Shown here in pieces: positions 13,449 through 20,815 of a stretch of 22,914 bases of DNA. The DNA comes from an uncultured Collinsella sp. GTDB taxonomy: Bacteria; Actinomycetota; Coriobacteriia; Coriobacteriales; Coriobacteriaceae. The position numbers and the translations under genes were made by a program. Where the stretch lies: positions 1 through 22,914 of the forward strand of contig UQMV01000037.1 of assembly GCA_900542315.1 (NCBI GenBank). Reading direction: 5' to 3'. The notes beneath the pieces are model-generated. The model was not told the DNA's origin. It did no database searches and saw nothing but the letters and a program-made list of their open reading frames with translations. Numbering within the stretch: the stretch's first letter is position 1; each line of letters begins with the position of its first letter.

Positions 13449-14954
13449 ATGGCTTTGACCGACATCTCTCATCCCACCGACATCGCAATGCTCACCGATC
13501 TGTACGAGCTCACTATGGCCCAGGGCCTGTGGGAGAGCGGCAAGGCCAATGAGCAGGGTTGTTTTACCGCGTTTTACCGCGACCATCCCTTTGGCAGCGC
13601 CTATGCCGTCATGTGCGGCACCGCCGAACTGCCCGAGCTGGTCGAGAATCTGCGCTTTACGCCCGAGGACATCGACTACCTCGCCTCGCTCCAGGCCCCT
13701 GCCGGCGGCGCGATGTTCAAGCCTGGATTCCTCGACTACCTGCGCGATTTTCGTGCGCATGTAAACATCGACGCCGTGCCCGAGGGCGAGCTCGTCTTTC
13801 CGCGCGAGCCCATGGTGCGCGTCACCGGCCCCGCGTTGGAGTGCCAGCTGCTCGAGACGGCGCTGCTTAACATTGTCGGCTTCCAGACGCTTGTCGCCAC
13901 CAAGACGGCGCGCGTGGTGCTCGCCGCCGACGGTCGTCCCGTGGCGGAGTTTGGCCTGCGCCGAGCCCAGGGTCCCGATGGCGGCCTGGCCGTTGCACGC
14001 GCGAGCTACGTTGCCGGCTGCTCCTCTACGTCCAATGTGCTCGCCGGCCGCCGCTACGGTATTCCCGTCTTTGGCACGCATGCGCACAGCTGGGTGATGA
14101 GCTTCGATTCCGAGCTCGAGGCCTTCCGTGCCTTTGCCAAATCGAGCCCCAAGAACTGCACGCTGCTCATCGACACCTATGACGTGCGCGAGGGCTGCGA
14201 ACATGCCATTACGGTTGCCAAGGAGATGGAGGCGGTGGGTGAGCGTCTGTCGGCTATTCGTATCGACTCCGGCGACCTCGCCAAGCTCTCCAAGTATGTT
14301 CGCGGCCGTTTTGATGCCGAGGGCCTGCCCTATGTGGGGATTTCGGTTTCTAACGATCTGGATGAGTACACGATTCAGTCACTGCTCGACCAGGGCGCGC
14401 CCATCGACAGCTTTGGCGTGGGTACCAAGCTCGCGACCTGCTATGACCAGCCGGCGCTGGGCGGCGTGTACAAGCTTTCCGCCCGCCGTGCGAGCGAGGC
14501 AGATCCGTGGACACCGGTGGTCAAGCTCTCCGAGCAGCCCTACAAGCGCACGATCCCGGGTGTGCAACGCGTGCGCCGTTATTACGACGGCTTTGGCGGA
14601 CCGGTCTGCGACATGATCTACGACGAGGACCATCTGGCGGGGGAGGGCGCCGCGCGCGGCAATACCCTCGTGGCCGTGAATGATGCCGCCCTGGTGACTG
14701 ATGTGTCCGAACTTGAGTATCGCGAGCTGCTGGTGCCGATCGTGCGCGATGGCAGTGCGGTGGCACCGCGTGAGAGCATCCAGGACGCGCGCGAGCGCTG
14801 TGCTTGGGCGCTCGATCATCTGGACGCAGCTTTCAAGCGCTTCCTGTACCCGCAGACCTATGTGGTGGGCATGGAGCAGGGCCTGGCTCAGGTGCGCGAC
14901 GAGCTCGTGCGCAAGAACATGGCCGCGGCCTCTGCCTTTCCCTGGGCTCACTAA
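13449..14954 (+). CDS. pncB: nicotinate phosphoribosyltransferase
   Basis: Converts nicotinate, PRPP and ATP to nicotinate mononucleotide, the first step of the Preiss-Handler route to NAD. The protein has 501 residues, in the range of the longer bacterial form. Signatures are the N-terminal LTDLYELTMAQG, the FRDHPF-like FYRDHPFGSAYAV segment, ARASYVAGCSSTSNVLAGRRYGIPVFGTHAHSW around the active site, the IRIDSGDLAKLSK phosphate loop and DSFGVGTKLATCYD. The ATG at 13449 is preferred because AAAGG lies just upstream. The frame opens at 13392, but the extra residues are not family-like. It may be transcribed with the small anchored protein before it; proB follows after 79 nt. Confidence 0.95.
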   Translation: MALTDISHPTDIAMLTDLYELTMAQGLWESGKANEQGCFTAFYRDHPFGSAYAVMCGTAELPELVENLRFTPEDIDYLASLQAPAGGAMFKPGFLDYLRDFRAHVNIDAVPEGELVFPREPMVRVTGPALECQLLETALLNIVGFQTLVATKTARVVLAADGRPVAEFGLRRAQGPDGGLAVARASYVAGCSSTSNVLAGRRYGIPVFGTHAHSWVMSFDSELEAFRAFAKSSPKNCTLLIDTYDVREGCEHAITVAKEMEAVGERLSAIRIDSGDLAKLSKYVRGRFDAEGLPYVGISVSNDLDEYTIQSLLDQGAPIDSFGVGTKLATCYDQPALGGVYKLSARRASEADPWTPVVKLSEQPYKRTIPGVQRVRRYYDGFGGPVCDMIYDEDHLAGEGAARGNTLVAVNDAALVTDVSELEYRELLVPIVRDGSAVAPRESIQDARERCAWALDHLDAAFKRFLYPQTYVVGMEQGLAQVRDELVRKNMAAASAFPWAH

Positions 14955-15033
14955 TTCCTTGGGCGGTTGGGGCGAGTCACGCTCCCTTGGCCGCCAGCTC
15001 GGCCGTTCGCTGAACAGTTGATTGGTTTGACGT

Positions 15034-16161
15034 ATGACGACTTCTTATAAAACGATGGTGGTAAAGATCGGTTCGTCCACGGTGGTGGGTGCCGATGGCA
15101 AGGTCAACCGCGCCTTTATCGGCGGACTTGCCGATCAGGCCGCAGCGCTGCGCAAGCTCGGCTGGCGTCTGGTCGTGGTGAGCTCGGGCGCTATCGCCTG
15201 TGGCTATCCCGTGTTGGGCTTCGACCGCAAGCCGGTCGGTGACCTGCCGAGCCTGCAGGCCTGCGCCTCGGCTGGTCAGTGCATCATCTCGTCGGCCTAC
15301 GACGAGGAGTTCCATGCGCGCGACCTGCTCACCTCGCTCGTGTTGCTCACGCGCCATGATACGGCCCGTCGCACGTCCTACCTGCACGCGCGCGACGCTC
15401 TGCTGCGCCTGGTGGAGCTGGGCGTGGTGCCGGTTGTCAACGAGAACGATACCGTCACCGTCGACGAGATCAAGTTTGGCGACAACGACACGCTGGCGGC
15501 GCTTGTGAGCTGCCTGGTTTCTGCCGATCTGTGCGTGACGCTCTCGGACATCGATGGCCTCTATACCGCCAATCCGCACGAGGACCCCACGGCCGAGTTC
15601 GTCCCGGTCGTGCATAAGATCGATGCCAAGATTATCGCCTCGGCGGGTGATTCTTCCACATCGGTGGGCACGGGCGGCATGATTACCAAGATCCGTGCGG
15701 GCCGCATTCTGATGACGGCGGGCATTCAGAGCGTGATTTGCTCGGGCGAGGAGCCCGATGCACTCGTGCGCCTGGCCCGTGGCGAGAGTGTGGGAACCCT
15801 GTTCGATCCGCCGGCGGAACGCCTGGACATTGCGCCGCGCAAGCTGTGGATCGCGCTGGGTGACAAGGCACATGGCTCGGTGACGGTCGATGATGGTGCT
15901 GCGAAGGCGCTGGTCAGCCGTGGCTCTTCCTTGCTTGCGGTGGGTATTCGCGAGGTCGATGGCCAGTTTTCCGAGGGCGATGTGCTCGATGTGTGCGATC
16001 CGAGCGGTATGGTCGTCGCCCGCGGTATCGCTGAGGCCGATTCGGACGTGCTGGAACTTGCCGCCGGCCGCCGCCAGGACCAGATCGCCAGCAACCGCCT
16101 GCTGGCAGACCTGGCCGAGAAGCCGGCGATCCATCGAGACAATCTAATCGTCTTCGCTTAA
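15034..16161 (+). CDS. proB: glutamate 5-kinase
   Basis: Phosphorylates L-glutamate to gamma-glutamyl phosphate, the first step of proline synthesis, normally feedback-inhibited by proline. The protein has 375 residues, the length of the two-domain form. The amino-acid kinase domain runs to about residue 260, with KIGSSTVV at 11-18, VSSGAIACGYPVLGF, VVNENDTVTVDEIKFGDNDTLAALV and TGGMITKIRAGRI. The C-terminal PUA domain covers about residues 275-365, with RGSSLLAVGI and EGDVLDV. The ribosome site before the ATG is weak; an internal ATG at 15055 would cut into the kinase start. Unusually, proA is not next but 1.8 kb away, beyond a convergent peptidase gene. Confidence 0.95.
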   Translation: MTTSYKTMVVKIGSSTVVGADGKVNRAFIGGLADQAAALRKLGWRLVVVSSGAIACGYPVLGFDRKPVGDLPSLQACASAGQCIISSAYDEEFHARDLLTSLVLLTRHDTARRTSYLHARDALLRLVELGVVPVVNENDTVTVDEIKFGDNDTLAALVSCLVSADLCVTLSDIDGLYTANPHEDPTAEFVPVVHKIDAKIIASAGDSSTSVGTGGMITKIRAGRILMTAGIQSVICSGEEPDALVRLARGESVGTLFDPPAERLDIAPRKLWIALGDKAHGSVTVDDGAAKALVSRGSSLLAVGIREVDGQFSEGDVLDVCDPSGMVVARGIAEADSDVLELAAGRRQDQIASNRLLADLAEKPAIHRDNLIVFA

Positions 16162-16175
16162 CCAATTTACGCTGC

Positions 16176-16274
16176 AAACGCCCCTAAGCGGCAATCTGAC
16201 GTTCAATCGTCGGGCATGACCAAAAGGTCAATGCCCTCCTCTTTCACGTCACCTTGCTCGCTTAGGGGCGTTTT
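16176..16274. terminator. long nested hairpin, probable two-way terminator between convergent genes
   Basis: AAACGCCCCTAAGCG (16176-16190) pairs perfectly with 16259-16273 over 15 bp, followed by T residues on the + strand. Inside are further helices: GCAA / TTGC, TGACGT (16197-16202) with ACGTCA (16247-16252), and an apical stem GGGCAT-GACC-AAAA-GGTC with ATGCCC (16212-16235). Drawn together it is one hairpin of about 99 nt. It lies between proB (+) and the peptidase (-), where termination of both is expected. It is longer than a normal terminator and could have arisen as a small inverted-repeat element. Confidence 0.65.
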
Positions 16275-16308
16275 CGCTTTCCGTCCTCTACCTGCGATGT
16301 CTCTATTG

Positions 16309-16386
16309 TCGGCACATTGAGGCGTTTCTTGTGTGCCGGGGTGGCACTCGGGGACGTTCCTTGTGTGCCGGCGCTTGGGGACAATC
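16309..16386. repeat. GGCAC/GTGCC GGGAC-core hairpin repeat array
   Basis: Two full units and one partial unit of the family at 3515-3645: GGCAC, spacer, core, TTGT, GTGCC at 16311-16337 (degenerate core GGCGTTTC) and at 16343-16369 (core GGGGACGTTCC), then a half unit with GGGGACAATC. The array ends 5 nt before the stop codon of the - strand peptidase gene. Confidence 0.7.
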
Positions 16387-16391
16387 TTTCG

Positions 16392-17810
16392 CTAGAAGAT
16401 CCGGCGCAGGTCTCCGCGGTTGAGGGCTTCGTCGAAGAGGTGCTTGAACACCACGCTGCCGTGCAGGCCATCGTGCTCAAACTCGTTGGTCACCCAGGCG
16501 TGCGAGTTGCCCACGCGGCTGAGCGTGTCGAGCTGCAGGTCCGAATCCACGTACATGTCGTCGAAATACACCGCGGCCTGGAGCGGCACTTCGTTGCAGG
16601 CCAGGCGCTGCGGGTCGTAAATCTTGTCCCAGCTGGTGTCTTCCATCAGCAGGTCCATGGCGGGCTTAAACGGCATAAGCTCGGGCATCTGCTCAAACAT
16701 CCACGGGAACATGGCCTCGCCGGTAAACATGAGCGGGCGCGCGAGCGTGTCGAACTCGGCGCGATGGGCCTTCTCCTCTGCTGCGGCCCAGCGAATGGGC
16801 ATGGTGTCGCCGTCGGCGTAGATGAACTCCTGCAGTGTCCAGTACAGCGGGTTTGTACGCGTGTTGGTGCGCTCGAAGGCGCGCATCAAAAAGCTGTCAG
16901 ATACCGAGGCGTTGCAGGTCAGCGTGCCGTCGCCATCAACAAAAGCGTGATCGATAATCCAATGCATGCGTTCAAAGCTCGGCTTCATGCCAAAGTCGCT
17001 GCCCATGAGCTGTAGGCGCTCGACCGTCATAGGCGAGCCGTCGGGCAGCACGGGCTTCTGTGCCTCGAGCGCATCGGCCAGGGCTGCCACGCGCTCGACG
17101 TCGGCGGGGTAGCGGTCGTAATACTGCTGCGTCTTGGCGGCCATGCGCGGGAAGGTGTGCGCGTAGACCTCGCTGGCGCTCGCCGGCACGTGGGGGATGC
17201 CGCCGCAGGTAAAGCTCGCCGCCACGCCCTCGGGGAAGAGCGATAGATAGCTCAGCGTCAAAAAGCCGCCGTAGCTCTGGCCGAGCGTGACCCACGGCTT
17301 GCCGCCAAAGCCCACTAGGCGCAGGTACTCAAAATCGCGCACGATGGAGCTGGCGAGGTGGCGCTTGAGGAAGTCAGCCTGCGAGCGTGCGGCATCGGAG
17401 CCGGCCGCCGTCGCGCGCTCGCCCAGTGCGGCAATCGTGCGTCCGTCCACGCAGCTACTGCGTCCGGTGCCGCGCTGGTCGGGAAGGACCACGCGGAAGT
17501 GCTTGACGGCCTCCTCGATCCAGCCGTCGCTTGTGGGCGACAGCGGACGCGGGCTCTCGCCGCCGGGGCCGCCCTGCAAAAACAGGAGCAGCGGCAGATC
17601 GTCGTTGATGCGGTCGGGCGCGCAAACCACGCGGTAGAAGAGCTTGATGCTCTCGGGCGCGCCGGCGATGGGTGCCGGCATAGCGCCGCGGCGCATGGTG
17701 CTGCCGACGGCCAGGAGCATCGGCTCCAGGCCGCGCCAGTCAAGGGGGACGTCGATGCTGTGGTCCTCGACGTAAAGGCCGGGGACGTGGTACGAAGTGA
17801 TGAGGGCCAT
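16392..17810 (-). CDS. alpha/beta hydrolase, prolyl aminopeptidase-like (S33)
   Basis: A 472-residue cytosolic alpha/beta hydrolase with the features of the long prolyl aminopeptidases, which remove N-terminal proline from peptides. The oxyanion segment is FLQGGPGGES (residues 77-86), the DQRGTGRS motif covers 111-118, and the nucleophile elbow GQSYGG has its serine at 179. A C-terminal EHDGLHGSVV probably carries the catalytic histidine. The ATG at 17810 follows GGAAG; an upstream in-frame extension is not family-like. TAGAAT at 17849-17854 (-) could be its -10 element. It is divergent from proA and convergent with proB, which supports but does not prove proline as the released residue. Other S33 peptidases are the alternative. 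Confidence 0.85.
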   Translation of the reverse strand: MALITSYHVPGLYVEDHSIDVPLDWRGLEPMLLAVGSTMRRGAMPAPIAGAPESIKLFYRVVCAPDRINDDLPLLLFLQGGPGGESPRPLSPTSDGWIEEAVKHFRVVLPDQRGTGRSSCVDGRTIAALGERATAAGSDAARSQADFLKRHLASSIVRDFEYLRLVGFGGKPWVTLGQSYGGFLTLSYLSLFPEGVAASFTCGGIPHVPASASEVYAHTFPRMAAKTQQYYDRYPADVERVAALADALEAQKPVLPDGSPMTVERLQLMGSDFGMKPSFERMHWIIDHAFVDGDGTLTCNASVSDSFLMRAFERTNTRTNPLYWTLQEFIYADGDTMPIRWAAAEEKAHRAEFDTLARPLMFTGEAMFPWMFEQMPELMPFKPAMDLLMEDTSWDKIYDPQRLACNEVPLQAAVYFDDMYVDSDLQLDTLSRVGNSHAWVTNEFEHDGLHGSVVFKHLFDEALNRGDLRRIF

Positions 17811-17922
17811 GTGAGTCTTCCGTTCGTTGCGGTGTTTCGGGTTGACCAATTCTACCGCCGCGGGCGAGGCCATGCGCAAATCGGCTACCATGGTTGCAAA
17901 CTTCTAGGAGAAAGGGCCGCCC

Positions 17923-19209
17923 ATGTCGGTCGATATAGCCACGTATGTCCACGATCTTGCCGTTGCCGCCAAGGCAGCGTCGGCCTCGCTTGCCACGGCG
18001 AGCGATGAGCAGCGCCAGGAGGCCGTGCGCGCCATGGCCGTAGCACTGCGCAACGGTGTCGACTCCATCGTCGCCGCCAACGAGCTCGATATGTCCGCCG
18101 CGCGCGATGCGGGTACCTCGGCCGGACTGCTCGATCGCCTGCTGCTGACGCCCGAGCGCGTCGAGGGCATGGCCGCCGGTTTGGAGAAGCTCGCCGAGCT
18201 GCCCGATCCCGTCGGTCGTGTACTCGATCACCGCGTGCTTTCAAGCGGCGTGGACCTGACCCGCGTGAGTGTGCCGCTGGGCCTGGTCGCTATGGTCTAC
18301 GAGGCGCGCCCCAACGTGACGGCCGACGCCGCAGGCATCTGCATACGCACCGGCAACGCCTGCATTCTGCGCGGCGGTTCGCTGGCCTATCACTCGTGCG
18401 CCATGATCGCCGAGCTGCTGGCCGATGCGCTCGAGGCCAAGGGCTTCCCGCGCGAGGCCGTGTCGATGATCGAGTCCACCGACCGCGAGGCCACTGGCGA
18501 GCTCATGAAGCTCCGCGGCATTGTCGACGTACTCATTCCGCGCGGCGGTGCAGGCCTGATCCAGCGCTGCGTGCGCGAGTCGCTTGTGCCGGTGATCGAG
18601 ACGGGCACGGGCAACTGCCACATCTACGTGCATGAGTCCGCCGACTTTGATAAGGCGCTCAACATTATCGTTAATGCCAAGACCCAGCGTGTAGGCGTGT
18701 GCAATGCCGCCGAGTCGCTGCTGGTCGACCATGCTGTGGCCGATGCGTTTTTGCCTGCGGTCGTGGCCGTGCTGCATGACCACGGCGTGCTCATTCACGG
18801 CGACGAGGCAACCTGCGCCGCATGCGCCGATGCCGGGCTTGCCGAGGGTGATGACTACGTCGCCGCGACTGAGGAGGACTGGGGTCGCGAGTACCTGGCG
18901 CTCGAGATGAGCGTGAAGGTCGTGGCAAGCGAGGACGAGGCCATCGCACACATCAACCGCTACGGCACGATGCACTCCGAGGCCATCGTTGCCGAGGACA
19001 CGGATGCTTGCGAGCGCTTCCTGGATGCGATCGATGCCTCGGCCGTGTACGCCAACGCCAGCACGCGCTTCACCGACGGCGGCGAGTTTGGCCTGGGCGC
19101 CGAGATCGGCATCTCGACCCAAAAGCTCCACGCCCGCGGCCCCTTTGCCGCCGAGGCCCTCACCACCTACAAATACAAGCTCCGCGGCACCGGCCAGGTC
19201 CGCCCCTAA
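17923..19209 (+). CDS. proA: gamma-glutamyl phosphate reductase
   Basis: Reduces gamma-glutamyl phosphate with NADPH to glutamate-5-semialdehyde, the step after ProB. The protein has 428 residues, near the family norm of about 415-420. It is an aldehyde-dehydrogenase-fold enzyme. Visible signatures are VPLGLVAMVYEARPNVTADAAGICIRTGN, LIPRGGAGLIQ, ETGTGNCHIYVHESAD, the catalytic cysteine at residue 260 in RVGVCNAAESLL, and the C-terminal FGLGAEIGISTQKLHARGPFAAEALTTYKY. AGGAGAAAGG precedes the ATG. A hairpin repeat follows 15 nt after the stop. It is split from proB by the peptidase gene on the other strand, so the two pro genes need separate promoters. Confidence 0.97.
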   Translation: MSVDIATYVHDLAVAAKAASASLATASDEQRQEAVRAMAVALRNGVDSIVAANELDMSAARDAGTSAGLLDRLLLTPERVEGMAAGLEKLAELPDPVGRVLDHRVLSSGVDLTRVSVPLGLVAMVYEARPNVTADAAGICIRTGNACILRGGSLAYHSCAMIAELLADALEAKGFPREAVSMIESTDREATGELMKLRGIVDVLIPRGGAGLIQRCVRESLVPVIETGTGNCHIYVHESADFDKALNIIVNAKTQRVGVCNAAESLLVDHAVADAFLPAVVAVLHDHGVLIHGDEATCAACADAGLAEGDDYVAATEEDWGREYLALEMSVKVVASEDEAIAHINRYGTMHSEAIVAEDTDACERFLDAIDASAVYANASTRFTDGGEFGLGAEIGISTQKLHARGPFAAEALTTYKYKLRGTGQVRP

Positions 19210-19224
19210 CGCCCGCGCAAACAA

Positions 19225-19264
19225 AAACCACCACAAAGGTGCCTGTCCCCTTTGTGGTGGTTTT
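19225..19264. repeat. CCACCACAAAGG hairpin repeat, copy 5
   Basis: Perfect 15-bp arms (19225-19239, 19249-19263) with loop TGCCTGTCC on the + strand. It lies between the convergent proA (+) and HD-domain (-) genes, 15 nt from one stop and 16 nt from the other, and has A and T runs on both sides, so it can end both transcripts. Confidence 0.9.
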
Positions 19265-19279
19265 AGGTGGCGTGGGCGG

Positions 19280-19879
19280 TTAGGCCTGGAAGGTATCGCG
19301 GTCGGGGGCGAAGGACTGCATGGCCGCGATGGTGCGGTCAAAGAGCTCGGGGAGCTCCCAGCCCAACATCTCGGCGCCCTGCGAAATCACGTCGCGCGAG
19401 CAGCCGGCGGCAAAGCGCTTGTCCTTGAACTTTTTCTTGAGCGACTTGGTCGTAAAGTCCATAACGCTCTTGCTCGGGCGCATGATGACCGCAGCGCCGA
19501 TCAGGCCGGTGAGCTCATCGCAGGCAAACAGGATCTTTTCCATCTGCAGCTCGGGCTTAGGCAGCGAGGTGTTGAAGTCGGACGTGTGCGTCTGGATGGC
19601 GCGAATGAGCTCGGGAGACGCACCTTCTCCCTCAAGAATCTCGGCAGCATAGATGGTGTGGTTCATGGGGTCGTCCTCATGCTCCTCCCAATCCAGGTCG
19701 TGCAGCAGACCGACGATGCCCCAAAACTCCTCGTTCTCGGGGTCGAACTCGCGCGCAAAGTAGCGCATAGTGCCCTCGACCGTCTCACCATGGGTGATGT
19801 GGAACGGGTCCTTGTTGTGCTCGTTGAGCAGTTCGAACGCGCGGTCGCGGGTGATTCCGGCGGTAAGCGGTTCTGCCAT
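19280..19879 (-). CDS. HD-domain protein (putative phosphohydrolase)
   Basis: A 199-residue cytosolic protein with an HD metal-dependent phosphohydrolase domain. The histidine-aspartate pair is H60-D61 in GLLHDLDWE, with H30 in HITHGETVEG, a later histidine in AIQTHTSDF and an aspartate in FACDELTGL completing a typical metal set. The C-terminal part is helical and basic (SLKKKFKDKRFA). HD proteins act on nucleotides or phosphoesters; nothing here names the substrate. AAGGAG precedes the ATG at 19879. The CarD-like gene lies upstream on the same strand, but a terminator-like repeat separates the two. Confidence 0.87.
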   Translation of the reverse strand: MAEPLTAGITRDRAFELLNEHNKDPFHITHGETVEGTMRYFAREFDPENEEFWGIVGLLHDLDWEEHEDDPMNHTIYAAEILEGEGASPELIRAIQTHTSDFNTSLPKPELQMEKILFACDELTGLIGAAVIMRPSKSVMDFTTKSLKKKFKDKRFAAGCSRDVISQGAEMLGWELPELFDRTIAAMQSFAPDRDTFQA

Positions 19880-19935
19880 AAGAGACTCCTTGTGCTCGTG
19901 GGTATCGCTAAGAATGAATACTACTAGAACAAGAA

Positions 19936-19976
19936 AACCACCACAAAGGTGCCTGTCCCCTTTGTGGTGGTTTTTG
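19936..19976. repeat. CCACCACAAAGG hairpin repeat, copy 6
   Basis: Perfect 15-bp arms (19936-19950, 19960-19974) with loop TGCCTGTCC. On the - strand, in the direction of the CarD-like gene whose stop lies 13 nt away, the loop reads GGACAGGCA, the same sense relative to the preceding gene as in copies 1-3. Confidence 0.9.
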
Positions 19977-19987
19977 GCGCGGGTGGG

Positions 19988-20473
19988 TTAGTTGAGGGCG
20001 GCTTGGGCTAGGCGGGCTTCGGCGTCCTCCTCGGTGACGCCCAAGGCCACTGCGAACTCCTCGATGGAGCGGCGCTTGGCTTCCTTGAGTACGCGCATGT
20101 AGTAGGAACTGGGCTTTTTATCAGCTTCCTCGGCCTGGCGAATGCGGTACATCATGGTCTTTGCCACGCGGACCGTCTCGGGCGCGCCCAGCTTGAGCTG
20201 CTGCTTAAAGTGTGTCTCCTCAAGTGAGCTGTTGCGCTCGGTAAAGGTGTCGCACTCCAGCTCGTCATAGTGGCTCAGCAAGTGCTCGGCATCTTGCTGC
20301 GAGATGGCGGCGTGCAAACGGTCGGCCTGCGCCACGGGGTACATGAGGATCGTCTGCGCATGTCCCTGCTTGGTCTCGAGCAGTAGCATGGGCTGCGGTG
20401 TGTCGTCCCTAAAACCGACGACGGTGCAGACTCCCTGACCCGGATGAATGACGTGTTGACCGATTGAGAACAT
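19988..20473 (-). CDS. CarD-like transcriptional regulator
   Basis: A 161-residue protein of the CarD/TRCF-RID family. The N-terminal domain, about residues 1-60, is the Tudor-like RNA-polymerase beta-subunit-binding fold: it begins MFSIGQHVIHPGQGVCTVVGF and continues to MLLLETKQGHAQTILMYPVAQADRL. The rest is helical and charged and would contact promoter DNA upstream of the -10. CarD proteins stabilise the open complex at many promoters. GGAGG stands 5 nt before the ATG. Several CarD-like paralogues per genome are usual in Coriobacteriia, so this may be a specialised copy. It is divergent from argS across a 342-nt AT-rich gap. Confidence 0.87.
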   Translation of the reverse strand: MFSIGQHVIHPGQGVCTVVGFRDDTPQPMLLLETKQGHAQTILMYPVAQADRLHAAISQQDAEHLLSHYDELECDTFTERNSSLEETHFKQQLKLGAPETVRVAKTMMYRIRQAEEADKKPSSYYMRVLKEAKRRSIEEFAVALGVTEEDAEARLAQAALN

Positions 20474-20502
20474 GCTACCTCCAACTTATACGAATTTACG
20501 TA

Positions 20503-20531
20503 TGTCTAGAATAACACGCTGACGTGCGCAA
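20503..20531 (-). promoter_or_regulatory. possible promoter of the CarD-like gene
   Basis: On the - strand TTGCGC (20526-20531) and TAGACA (20503-20508) are 17 nt apart. Transcription would begin near 20496. Just downstream ATACG-TAAATT-CGTAT forms a short inverted repeat that could be a binding site. The match is moderate. Confidence 0.35.
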
Positions 20532-20815
20532 ACCCTTACTTTATGCAGGAAAAGCACACAACTCTGATAGGTAAGAGTATTCGATAACAGGCGCAGCTCA
20601 TTCACACCTTTATACATTTTCAACGCCTGCATAATCTGCAGGCAGACTGGCATCTTTGAGTGACTCCATACAAGCTGTAGTCAATTTTGTGCATATGCAA
20701 TATCGATTGGCTTTACCCTGCGACAGTGCCCGTCGCTTGTGATAGAGTGCTACAAACTCTGGCTTTTGCCCTACGAGTGACCAAGAGCTCGGGGGCTTTA
20801 ACACAAGGAGGACCT
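20532..20815. other. AT-rich gap upstream of argS with two palindromes
   Basis: No gene is seen in this stretch, which is visibly richer in A and T than its surroundings. It holds GCCTGCA-TAATC-TGCAGGC (20625-20643), a perfect 7-bp inverted repeat, and the 10-bp palindrome TGCATATGCA (20690-20699). Neither matches the ArgR box. No T-box leader for argS is recognised. Promoters for argS must lie here, but I cannot pick one out with confidence. Confidence 0.4.

Noticed and set aside
13032..14204. 390-residue - strand frame opposite the anchored protein and pncB
   Set aside because: It spans two well-supported + strand genes, has no ribosome site and shows the same shadow composition.
18241..19341. 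366-residue - strand frame opposite proA
   Set aside because: Shadow of proA; it also reads through a hairpin repeat.
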